DNA from: Utricularia gibba
Taxonomy: Eukaryota; Streptophyta; Magnoliopsida; Lamiales; Lentibulariaceae
Direction of reading: 5' to 3'
DNA length: 64,000 nt
Assembly: GCA_002189035.1 (NCBI GenBank)
Contig: NEEC01000019.1
Span: 806,001-870,000 of the forward strand
How positions within the stretch are numbered: position 1 is the first letter of the stretch; each line of letters starts with the position of its first letter. The position numbers and the translations under genes were made by a program. The notes below the pieces were generated by a model. That model searched no databases and was not told where the DNA came from. It saw only the letters and a program-made list of their open reading frames with translations. This document shows, piece after piece, positions 1-10,754 of the stretch.

Positions 1-1619
1 AAAAAGTACTGAATTCGAACTCAAAAATCATGAAGTTGAGTCGAACATTGGATTCAATCTATAATTTTAAAACACTAGTCTCGAATATTTATGGGTAAGA
101 TCATGCCATGCTCCTCATCAAATATGATTTTGAAGAATAACTATCACCATAGTTGTGTATTATAAATAATCATCCTTAATCATACCATTTTACCATAAAA
201 ATATTAAATATAAATTTTTAAGTAGTTTTATATTTTATTTAAAATTTCAAAAACTATTCTCACTTCACTATATATATGAGAAAGAAAATATAGGATGATT
301 AATTTTCAAAATAAGTCATTTTAATCTAGTGAGACTCATCCAACATGCTCACATTAGGTGCATGCTAGGTGAGCATATGCTTTTTCTATGTTTTTTTTCA
401 AATATTATTTAATGATGATTTCGTGGCAATAAAATACCATACAAAATTGGGGTGATTGTAAAGAAAATTAAAAATTAAAAAATGTGATATATACTAGATA
501 CTATTGATTGGCTTAATTATTGATTTAAATATAATTTTTGAAATTACCATCACTCAATAATATATTTTTATAAGATGAATATACATATTATAGAAATATC
601 TATCAAAATTATTAATAGTATTATTTGTCATTGAAATTTATATTATAAAATAAATAAATAAATTGAAAGTAAATTAAAAATTAAATTTAGTTAAATTGTT
701 TGACTGAAAAAATTAAAAAAACAGCGCCCATAATATAAATTTCTTACTGTAATGGATCAAAGAACTGGAATGGGAAGAAGATCATCCCGCAGGGCGTTCA
801 ACTCACGAGGTTTTCATCACAGAAAATCACGGTGTTGCAGTTTCAGATGGCACGGAAGCTCATTAAATGCAACTGCATGAACAAGGATTCTTCTGTATTT
901 TATCCACAACTTGTGGGTTTTTGGGTCCGTATAATAAAAACGCATATGCCCCGTTCATGGGTGAATGTGCCGCTGTCGGCTATCGGCTGGGCTCTGTGAA
1001 ACATACAAAGCCTGGGAACTCTCCTTGTATTCTTATCAGCCGAGGTTTGTGGGTGGTGAGTTCAAGGAGGCATACTCACTGCGTCCAGAAGAAAATGAAA
1101 TGGAACTCATGGCGGTGTCATTTCACGGCTGGAAGCGGGGCTCTTTCCAAGAAAAATGCTCGTGGGTACCTGCTGAAGTCAGGAAGTGAGGGAAAAAATT
1201 CTGGGCTTTTAATTTATTGCGAAATCCGATATGGGTTATTCGCGTAATGATGCGCCGGATTCGTTTTGAAAGGAAGTTGTGTGTTTTTTGTGCTTTATTT
1301 GGTAAAGTATGTAGACATCTAAGGCGGTTTGATTTTTGTATGGGGTAGATTGTCTATGCTCATGATTTTGACGTTGCTGTGTTTATTAGTAAAGTAATGG
1401 GGGAAGCTGCAAGTTGTATAAAAAAATGCATATCCGTGTATCTGTGGTCTATATTCTCTGTGCGTATGCCCCTTATCACCTCGTGGTGTCTTAATTGTTT
1501 CAGAGAAACCTCATGTGATTCATCTCATTTGGTCTGAATATTAAACTTTGAAGAGGTTGGATCTCAAGGACGGATAGTTTTATGAACCTGGATGTGGTTC
1601 CAGTCCTGTGTGTTGAAGG
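1..1619 (+). other. AT-rich spacer and probable 5' leader of the PIF gene
   Basis: Positions 1 to about 720 are AT-rich and I recognise no gene in them. From about 720 the base composition becomes mixed, as expected of a transcribed leader. Two overlapping ORFs (867-1247 and 965-1189) match no family I know and are read as leader sequence or chance. The main PIF start codon is placed at 1620 from its splice phase. If the leader runs this far it is unusually long and holds several upstream ATGs. Confidence 0.5.
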
Positions 1620-1647
1620 ATGCCTCAAGGTGAGTATTCAAGAATAG
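1582..1647 (+). promoter_or_regulatory. Upstream ORF overlapping the PIF start codon
   Basis: A 21-codon ORF starts at 1582 and stops at 1647 (TAG). It overlaps the chosen PIF start (1620) in another frame. Its ATG has T at -3, a weak context, while the main ATG has A at -3, so leaky scanning could still reach the main start. Translational control of PIF3 through its 5' leader has been reported in Arabidopsis (from memory). That this ORF works the same way is inference. Confidence 0.45.
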
Positions 1648-3930
1648 CTGGAAGAAGGCATGAATCTGGGAACTATTTTCCATTTCTTAATGGTTTTTCA
1701 TCCAGGTAAATGAAGTTGAGTTTCATAAGAATCCCTGAGGGCTTTTGTTTTTAATGCTGCTTATTTCCCTCAGGGTTGGTGGTGATTTGTCTGAGTTAGT
1801 CTGGGAGAATGGCCAGGTTACAGTGCAGGGACAATCCTCAAAACTCTCAAGACCTTCTCTTGTCACCAGTTTACCTTCTGGGGTTCCGAGTGAACCCATT
1901 GAAGGTCAAAAAATTGGTATCTTGCATGATATTTCGCCGGTAGTGCCACCGAGTGAATTAGATTTGTGTCTAACCAATGAATTGGCTCCATGGTTAGATT
2001 ATCCATTTGATGATGGTATGGAACAGGGGTTTGGCTCTCAACGCCTACCTGAGGTGACTGCTGTTATGGAACATGGAATATCCGACGGGAATGGTTGTGA
2101 ATTGGGTCAGAGTAATTTAGATTCCGGTGAAAAGGGTCCTCCGTTTTCATATGACCCTCTGTGGCCGTTGCAGAACCGGCAGGCACCCGGTGGTTCTGGA
2201 TCCAGAGCTCAGGATAGTATTAGCAACCAGACAGAGTATCTGTTTGAGAATCAAGATCAAAATAGGGACTTGTTTAGTGATGATAGACATAGAAGAAGTA
2301 ATTCCAAAATGGTGAATTTCCCCCACTTTTCTAAACCAAATGCAGCCAACCTCCAAGACCCTGTTGGAATTCCAGCTTCTGGTGGACCTAATAGCAAGAA
2401 TATTGACACTAGTTTTCATGTTTCAGCCGCACCAGAAGAGGTGTCCAATGCAATGCAGGAGTTGGCGAAACAAGTACTCAATGAGGACTTACCCAAGGAA
2501 ACTGACAATGGGAACATGAAGCTTCAAGTTCAAGGGTCTGAAACATTAGAAAAACAAATCTCTTGTGACGAGTTACCAGTTGAGCAGAATGTAGCTTGCT
2601 CATCAGTAGGCTCTGGACATGGTGCTGAAGTTGTTTCTTCTGATCAAACAAATCAATGTAAAAGAAAATCATTTGATGCCGATGATTCGGGAGTCCATAG
2701 CGATGTAAGCCAATGGAGATCATGCCCTTGCTCCATTCTTTGCCAATCCACTTACCCTTGTTTTTTTAATTGATAGGATGATGATATAATCTATGTTGCG
2801 GAGAAAAAACATGCCCCTTCTGGACGAGGTAGTGTATCAAGAAGAAGTGAGGTTGTGGAAGTTGACACAGACCATGTTGATGGAAAGAAACCTACTCCGC
2901 CTCGTAAGGGTACCTCTGGATCGAAAAGGAGCAGAGTAGCTGAAGTCCATAATCTTTCAGAAAGGGTAGGCGAGTCATGTTCAACTCAGAGGTTGATTAC
3001 TTCAAACCCGTAGTTCGTTCTTGGCATTTGATTTGTGTCATTATTTTTAAAATGTCTAAACAGAGACGAAGGGACAGAATCAATGAAAAAATGAGAGCAC
3101 TCCAGGAATTAATACCCAACTGCAACAAGGTAATGCTTGAATTCCCTCGTTCGTCATTGTTCCTGTCTTGAAGTTTTTGTTTCTTACTTGCAGGCAGATA
3201 AAGCTTCAATGCTCGGTGAGGCAATTGAATATCTGAAGATGCTCCAATTTCAAGTACAGGTACTTGAAGCTCTTCACCTTCTTCTGCTCAAGACTTTTGT
3301 AGAGATGTCAAGATCAGGACGCAAACTGTTAGTGGTTTGAGGACTTTTTCACTTTTTTTTTCCCCTTGCAGTTCATGTCAATGGGAGGTGGATTATGCAT
3401 GCGACCAGTGATGTTCCCACAAGGAATTCAACCCATGTATCATCATCATCATCTTGCTCCTTTTCCACCGATGGGAGTCGGAATGAGTCCTGGATTCGGT
3501 ATGGGCATGGTGGACAGCAGATCCCCTATCTTCCCTGCAACTCTACCTCCAATGCCACACATCCCTTCTCCTGTATCAGGACCATCAAGCATGTTCAGGG
3601 TCACTGGCCCTGGCCTCCCAGTCTATGGACACCCCTGTGAAGGACCTCCGGCACAGATGAACTCCCAACATGCAGCCGTTCCTGCTACCGGTTATCACAA
3701 CAAACAACCATGCCCACCTGCGGCCCTTAATCCCACGAACCCGAACACAAAAACCAGTTCCCGGTCAGCGTCCTCAGCCGCAGTCAGCCGTCGATCTCGT
3801 CAGGTTTCTTGCTCTCCCCTCATAAGATGAAGGCTTCTGTAACCTCATTCCTGTTTCAGCTTCGTCTCAGGTTGAAGCAATGAACCAGTCCACCACCACT
3901 CAAGATGTAAATGCTGTACACTCCAAGTAG
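1620..3930 (+). CDS. PIF3: Phytochrome-interacting bHLH transcription factor, PIF3-like
   Basis: This is a nuclear bHLH factor that binds G-box/E-box DNA and is degraded after binding light-activated phytochrome. Exons by splice sites and phase: 1620-1705, 1774-2704, 2777-2965, 3064-3129, 3194-3259, 3372-3803, 3871-3930. They sum to 1830 nt, or 609 residues, somewhat longer than Arabidopsis PIF3. The N-terminus reads [10 protein letters not shown], like the MPLxExYRxA of PIF3, and the phase-2 donor at 1706 joins exactly to the APB motif ELVWENGQ, which binds phytochrome B. A VNFPHF segment matches the PIF3 phyA-binding region. The bHLH region carries H, E and R of the basic motif (VHNLSERRRRDR) and is split over short exons as in the family. 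One oddity is MLGEAIEYL where most PIFs have MLDEAIEYL. Membership of the PIF family is sure; PIF3 rather than PIF1 rests on the N-terminus and length. Confidence 0.9.
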
Positions 3931-4600
3931 CACACCGGCGTCCAAATAGGCACCCGGCTCGAACCACCCAGCCATGTGTTAATCCCAGATGGTGGTGCTG
4001 CTCTCCAAGCAGTTTCTTTCTGGATACAGACCCTGCGCTTCCTGCTGCCCGCATCGCATGCAATGGAATGATGACGACAAGGTGAAAGTCTAGTGATAGT
4101 CCTGAGATTTGAGTTTGTTTGGATACGTTGTACGATATCTGCGTGTACTTTTTTTCCCCTAACGATGTGTATGTAGTACGAGGTGAAATCCTTGTAGTGA
4201 AGAGTTGATGGATGTCTTGGATTTTTAGGGTTAGTTAACGTGCTTTTTTCTTTGATATCAATTAGGTTATTTTTTGTAGATGATTTTAGAAATAATTTAT
4301 TTAATATTAGTATTTGATAAAAAAAAAATTAAATAAAGTCGTCATTTTAATTTACAATTAATTTTAGGTAAATTTATATTTCACAATAAAAATAAAAAAA
4401 TATAATATTTTTTTATATTAAACTACCCTCAGAAATTTACCGATCAAACTACAAATTGACGGCTCCCATACCTGGCCTAGCCTCCACGTGCTTGACCCAT
4501 GCCTTCCGACTGCCTTCCGCCGCCAACCGAAAGCTCTCCGGCCTTTCTCCCGTCGTCCTCCCCACACCGTCCGTACAACCTCTCGTTTTATATTCCTTCC
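3931..4600 (+). other. PIF 3' UTR and AT-rich spacer
   Basis: The first 300 bases after the stop are of mixed composition and fit a 3' UTR. From about 4250 to 4430 the sequence is AT-rich, with an A run near 4320. From about 4440 it becomes C-rich on the + strand, where the promoter of the next gene begins. No gene is seen. Confidence 0.5.
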
Positions 4601-4607
4601 CTCCATG

Positions 4608-4771
4608 TGGGCCCCATCCAGGCCCTTCTCGATTTAAGTGGGTCTTGGCCCATCAACTCACCCAACTCCTTACCTTCTCCACCCTTCTTTTTGGGCCTTC
4701 ATCCACCCACACCTCTCGGCCCAAATATTCGACCAACTTAGCCCAACGAACTTCTTGTACATCCCGGCCCA
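4608..4771 (+). promoter_or_regulatory. Cluster of six site II (TGGGCC/T) promoter motifs
   Basis: TGGGCC or TGGGCT, in either orientation, occurs at 4608-4613, 4647-4652, 4692-4697, 4718-4723, 4740-4745 and 4766-4771. Site II motifs bind TCP factors and are typical of plant promoters for ribosomal and mitochondrial proteins. Here they lie 340-500 bases upstream of a mitochondrial ribosomal protein gene. The motifs are directly visible; their function is inferred. Confidence 0.7.
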
Positions 4772-5111
4772 GCGGCCCTTCTCCAGGTCGCGCCTCAATC
4801 CTCCCCCTAACGCCCTTCGTCCCGAAGCGTGAAGAGGAACCGTCAACACCGATTCGTCTGTAAGTTTCCGCTCGTTCAATGCAATTTTTCTGTTTATTGT
4901 TTGAGTGAGAGTAGCTTGTGTTTACTCACATTTTTTGCAGTTGTGTTTGGTGTTTCAAGCTTTCTTTTTTTTTTTTTCTGTGTAGAATTCTTATGCAATC
5001 CGTTTTTCGCTTTCGATTCACTCATGTTTGACAGTTTCCGGTCTGCTAAATTTTTAGTCTCGTGGTAATACTGTTAATTCTTGCAGAGTTTTTGTGCTCT
5101 TTGAGGTACGG

Positions 5112-6013
5112 ATGTTTCTGAGAAGGGTTCTTGGAAGAACATTTTTTTCGGCTGCCAAATCAGATGCTTCTGCGGCAGCGGCATCTGCATCATCTTTCAC
5201 TGCTCCGAGAAACCCCCTGGAAGATTTCTTTGAGACCGATATAAAACCCGATGATGAAATGCCAGTTGTATATGGTAAATCCATTCTCGGCTACCTGCTA
5301 ATCTGAAATTGCTAAGCATTTGGATAGCCTTTTTAGAAACTCCATCCGTATGCTGTGCACAAAGTTTGTTTTATGTAGTCCTTTTGTTACATATATCATG
5401 ACCTTAGAAGTTGAAGTATGAGATTTTAGTTTGTTCTGCTGTGTCTCAATAGCCAATACAAGGGGATGATGTATTCATTGAATGTGGTTGCAAGACATAT
5501 TTTTTGGGGGGTGAATTCTCTTTTTCACTCTGAAGGTTTTGAAGATAAACATGAGTGACATCTGTGCTAGTTATCCTTTTTTCTTTCCAATGGTCAAATA
5601 TATGCGTCTGGGCAGTAAACTAGCCTTTGTTTTGGCAAGTAGGTCGGAGCTGGAAGGCATCTGAGCTTCGCCTCAAGTCATGGGATGATCTTCACAAGCT
5701 CTGGTATGTTCTCCTAAAAGAAAAGAACATGCTGATGACCCAGCGCCAGATGCTTCACGCTCAAAACCTACGGTTTCCCCATCCCGAGCGTATCCCAAAG
5801 GTGATGAGATTTCCACAGCATCACTCTGTATTTCCTTTCGCCTGTCTCAACTCCCAGTAGAAGCAGCACTCTGAAATTTGGCCATGTTTCACGGTCATTG
5901 ATCAGGTTCGGAAGTCTATGTGCCGGATCAAGCATGTTCTAACCGAGCGAGCAATAGCAGAACCTGATCCCAGAAGATCAGCCGAGATGAAGAAGATGAT
6001 AAATATCCTGTAA
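5112..6013 (+). CDS. MRPL47: Mitochondrial large-subunit ribosomal protein L47 (uL29m)
   Basis: This is a structural protein of the mitochondrial ribosome large subunit, in the L29/L47 family. Three exons (5112-5274, 5643-5800, 5906-6013) sum to 429 nt, or 142 residues, the usual size of the plant protein. The N-terminus MFLRRVLGR with an Ala/Ser-rich stretch looks like a mitochondrial presequence. The family core follows: [20 protein letters not shown], then [14 protein letters not shown] and the C-terminal [21 protein letters not shown] chose the ATG at 5112 because it begins the presequence; the frame is open a little upstream but without a better ATG. The site II cluster upstream fits a housekeeping mitochondrial gene. 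No breaks are seen. Confidence 0.9.
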
Positions 6014-8303
6014 GCGGTCTCCCAACTTAAGAACCTCCATTTTAGTTCTCTGAAACTGCTTGTTCCAAGTTTCTGATCATCATTCTCTAGGACCATTTCT
6101 ACACTTAACGTGGGCCTTTGCATTGAGCCTTATCCAGGCCCTATATTTGACACCTCTTCAATTGCGTAAAATACACAAAATCAAATAGTACGGCAAGTAG
6201 CATTTTTTTGTTTTTGAATAAACATTTTTATAAATAATGTTTTAAAAAATTAAAAAATCTAGAAATATATTTATTTTAAAAAACTACAGAATTTTAATTT
6301 TTATATTTAAACGGAGGAGTCTGGTGTGTGGTTGGAGGAACATTGGGTTATGGGCAAAATGGTAATTTCTAAGGAAAAGATTATCATTTTTAGGGTTAGA
6401 CGATGAATTGAGGTAGTATTTGGGATTAGTTCATAATTACGACATTATTGCAAAAGGCTCCATGTGATTATGTCCCCTAAGTCTGCAATCATACAACTAA
6501 TCCCACTCCCAATATGTGTGGCGCGTCGTACTTTTTGTTGCGGAGACCAATCCAGGAGTGGCACGTAGCTTTTGACAGAACATGTTGGAGTGTCATCTTT
6601 GGATCATGTGCCACTGTATACATCATAGAGGCCTCCCACATGACATTACCCTTCGAAATAAAAAAAAAAAAGTGCCCTAACCAACTAATTAAAATTAATA
6701 ATTGCATTTTTTTAATAATGGAACATCGAACTTATTCTTTAATTTGAAATTGTGCTTCAAATTATTTAAATAAAATTATTAAAGTTATGAAAACATAATC
6801 AGTTTTGATATTATAAAATTATTTTATGCAAATATGCCAAATTTTATTATAAAAATTAATGTGAAGATATATATCATTTTTGAAATATATAAAAAAATAA
6901 ATAATACAATTTTTAATGAATTTTTTATTTGATTACTAAAATAAATATTCAAAAACTTAGTAATTTTAAAAATTAATCTCAGAATCTAAATTGTCAATTT
7001 TAATATAAAATGATTAAAAATTAAAATCTATAGTAATTCAAGAAATAGAAAAATCAGAATCTTACATGGGCTCGAGCCCTTTGTGATGATCATATGTTAT
7101 GACAGCGCGAGAAGCATGAAGATGATGATCGATGAGATTGAAAAGTTATCACTTGGGGTCGTGCCGACAGGTTCGGATCTGGGATCTGAAATTCCTATGA
7201 AGTAACATTATATTGGTAGTGTCTGCATCATCATTGATGATATTGTAATGGAGACAAAAGAAAAAGGACAAACGAATGTGGTGCAACTCCATGCCATGAT
7301 CACTACCACTTTGACGCCACCCAAAAAGCATTTACTTATTATATTCTCCATTTTTTGCCAGCTGCACATTCATCTCCGCTTCTTTGTAGGTAAATAATTA
7401 GGGTTTTTGAATAAATGTATGATTTACAGAATGATTTTATTTTTTAAAGTGAATTAAATAATGTTTTTTTAGAAAATAGAATATTATTTCAAATATATAT
7501 TTTGTAAAATATGTGTATTAAATATATTTTTAATTTTAATCATATAATATATGTCTATTTAAAGACAAAAAAATATAAATATAGTATTATCTAAATTATG
7601 TGGTTGTTATGTGTTATTGAAGGATATGTTTTTTTATATGTTCTAAACGTGTTTACCAAACACAATATCATTTTAAATATACATTTTGTTAAGTTTATGT
7701 ACTAAACATACTTTAATTTTATAATGCATGTTTATTTAAAAATAAAAGATATTGAATAAATTGTACATTTATTATGTAGTTTGGATGGATATGAATTTTT
7801 ATATTCCTTAGTATATGTATCAAATACAATATTATTTAGACATATATAAAATTTATCTATTAAATAGATCATTAATTTTAATCATATAATATATGTTTAT
7901 TTAAAGACAAAAAATTAAATATATTATTAACTAAATTATACATTTGTTATGTGTTTTTGAAGAACAAGTTTTCTATATATTTTAAATATATTTATCAAAT
8001 GCAATATTATTTTGACTAGATGTTTTGTAAAACTTATGTATTAAACGTACATTTACTTTTAATCATATAATACATATTTTTATAAATATATTATTAATTC
8101 ACCTATACGTGTTTTTGCAATAAATAAAAATCAGGGTTAGGAGTTAAAAAAAATGGAAAATGGAAAATTATCCGGAGCCCGGCATATTTTATTCATATGC
8201 CAAAGAAGGCTACATTTTAAAAATTGGTAATTGAAAGAAACGTTAGGTCGTAGTTTTATTCGTCGTCTAGGGTGATTGATGCCTTCGGGTTCGGGTTCGG
8301 GTT
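6014..8303. other. AT-rich intergenic region
   Basis: After a short 3' UTR the sequence is AT-rich and holds no gene I can support. Small ORFs at 6489-6747 and 7149-7331 have no family resemblance. A degenerate tandem repeat occupies about 7440-8095 and is listed separately. A short GGGTTC tandem at about 8287-8303 abuts the stop codon of the next gene on the - strand. Confidence 0.6.
7440..8095 (+). repeat. Degenerate tandem repeat, about four units of 160-185 bp
   Basis: The phrase TTAATTTTAATCATATAATA, followed by ATGTTTATTTAAAGAC-like sequence, recurs with changes near 7530, 7712, 7871 and 8051. Between copies lie related segments containing TTATGTGTTTTTGAAG and GTATTAAACATA-like phrases. 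Spacing is therefore about 182, 159 and 180 bases. Units are diverged and of uneven length, so this is an old array rather than a young satellite. Confidence 0.65.
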
Positions 8304-10094
8304 CTAAACTCCTGAATACGGAGCTGGTCTGGGGAGCCCCTCAACGATCCCGCACAGAAGCTGCGTATCCAGAATGTTGTACTCGTCTCTGAGGGACTTG
8401 TTGGGCGAGAGCACGCTGAAGTAGAGCTGCTGCCCCAAGTAGTTCCTCTCCATCATCGATGACCTCAAGTTCCACATTCCGGCGTTGTCCAGCGTCGTCA
8501 TCACCGCCGCCCAGCTCTTCGGGTACACTTGGATCGTGTGCCGGCTCACCGCGTCTAGCAGATTATAGTTCTTCCGTTTGTCAGGCGACCATTTCCCCGG
8601 CTCGATCCTTCGCCAAAGTACAAGGAATTCGTTACTTGAATAATCACAATCGTCTTACCAAATGTGGGTGCTTACGCGACGGCGAAGAAGGAGTAGCCCG
8701 ACAGATGCCAAGATTGGATGCTCTTCTCATCGTTCTGAAAGATGATCTCCACGAAGTTTCTAAAGATGGCGTTTTTAACACTGGGAGCCAGCTTGATCTT
8801 CTTGGTAGCTACATCTTCCGAGGGTTCGTCAGGCACCATATCGTACTTGAACACCTTGTCGGTGAGTCCGAAATACTCGGCCAGCTTCACCGGAGTCTTG
8901 GGATCGGTATGAGAAACTCCGTTCACGGCGTACCTAAGCTTCCCATCAACGGTCCCTGCGCTGTTCACGAACTTCATTGTTCTTGTGATGTTGATTTTTC
9001 CATATTGATAGGAGCCCTGAGGGTTAGGCCTCGCTGCACTGGCGGTAAGGTTCCATCTAAAAGACCTAAACTGGTTAAGAGACCACGCCCAACCGACCGG
9101 CGCCGGCGGTATGTCCGACGACGGGGCAGCATTGCTGCCGTTGTAACGGATGACCGCCGTGGCCGACAGAGCCGTCTTCGTGAATCTCGACGTTGCAACG
9201 AAGTAGTAGTCCTTGGGGTTTGATCTGCTGTAATAAGGACCGAGTAGCACTGCCCCAAGTGCAGATCAAGTGAATCGTACACGTTCTGAACCGTGTGCGA
9301 GCCCTCGATCTCCACCAACTTCAAGGTATGTTTCTGAACCCTGAAGTTGACAGAGTTCTTCACCCCGACATTGCAAACCCTAAAGCGATGCGTTTTTCCG
9401 GGTTCCATCGTGAACATCGGCTCCTTCATGTCCCGTTTCCCGTTGATGATGATCCCATCGGGCTTCCCCAGAGAACGCCCGGAGTCCAACTGCTTCTTCA
9501 ACGAAGCGTGGCCCTTTGTGTACCAATCGCCGACCAGCACGTTATACTCCGCCTGCGGCCACGGAAACGGCACCGGAATGAGATCACGGCTGTGGACGGA
9601 AAGCGGGCCGTACCCTCCCGCCGCACGATGAACACTCGTCGTCGGATAATAGAAATAGCTTCCAATCTGATCCTTCACTTGAAACTTGAACGTGTAGTTC
9701 GTCCCGGCTGAATAGGGCAGTTCGTCCCTGTCAACAAAGACACTATCTCAGAGAACCTCCAACAACAACACGATCAAGATCAGCAGTTCCCTGTAAATGC
9801 ATGTACCTGGTAGGCCTTCTTGCCACGAGTTCTTCCGCTGCTGGATTCCATTCCAGGTGAAGAGCAACGGCTCGTCGAGCTCGTTGAAGATGTTGACGAT
9901 GATGTTGTTGTTGGAGGTGCAGTTAATCCAGGGGCCGGGGAACTGGTCGTTGATGGTGATGACCTGCTGGGGACCCCTAGGGGAGAGAGGGTGCTGTACT
10001 TGACCTTCCATGTGTGGAACAAATAAGGATCCTCGGAGAGGACAAGGGAGGATGAAGATATCAAGAAAACGATGAAAACCCATGTTGATCCCAT
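8304..10094 (-). CDS. SKU5-similar (NTP303/Bp10-type) multicopper-oxidase-like protein, reading frame broken three times
   Basis: This is a secreted, cupredoxin-fold protein of the SKS family, related to the pollen proteins NTP303 and Bp10 (called L-ascorbate oxidase homologs) and expected in wall or apoplast. Exons are 10094-9807, 9727-8676 and 8607-8304. After MGSTWVFIVFLISSSS (signal peptide) come DPYLFHTWKVKYSTLSPLGV, VITINDQFPGPW, the GIQQRKNSWQEG motif, VKDQIGSYFYYP, SHTVQNVYDSLDLHLGQ, ARPNPQGSYQYG, SWHLSGYSFF and NVGMWNLRS-like AGMWNLRS. The oxidase HxH copper motifs are lost (WHLSG rather than WHLHG), as in all SKS proteins, so no oxidase activity is expected. The frame shifts at about 9969, 9703 and 9215. 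Each shift is explained by one missing base at a C/G run. The 1644 nt plus three gives 548 residues, the family length. It could be a pseudogene, but assembly error is more likely. Confidence 0.8.
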
Positions 10095-10713
10095 GATCTT
10101 GCAAGGGAAAAACAATGTTGCCTGAAAGTAAGACAAGGAGGCGAAGTTATTTTATATGCAGACAAAGGGGATCGTGGCCTCTGAAATTCTTGGCGCTGTC
10201 CGTAAGAGATGGGGATGTTGCCTCCTCTGGTTTTCCTTCACTTTCTCCGCTAATGCAGTTTGACTTAGCCACCCCTAAAGCTTTTCTCAAGTAAGTTTCA
10301 TGTTTCAATTTACCATAATATAGATGGATTTTAGATGAGAAAACCGAACAAATCACAATCGGAATTAAAATATGTTAATGTAATGGAATAATTAATTTGT
10401 GCATATTATAAATTGAAACAAAAAAACTCCCACCTTTAAACAATAATCATCATTTAAAACACGTGTAATAAGGTGTTTCTAGTATAGTATAAAAGATTTA
10501 TACTTAAATTTACACATAAATCGCTGTTTGATTAATTAATATATGTATGACATTATTCTGTAATTATACCAGCCACATATTCATTTTTTAAATTTATGAG
10601 GTAATATATACAAATAGAGAAAGGGGGAGGGGAGTTAATTATATCTATAATAATCACACGCTTAAACTTTTATTTTCAAATATCCAATATTATATACTAA
10701 TACAATGTACTAA

Positions 10714-10754
<41 letters not shown>

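Noticed and set aside
867-1247. 126-residue ORF upstream of the PIF gene
   Set aside because: No recognisable domain; it lies in the probable leader and cannot be joined in phase to the PIF exons.
8459-9223. 254-residue + strand ORF
   Set aside because: It is antisense to SKS exon 2, whose conserved motifs are on the - strand; it has no family resemblance.
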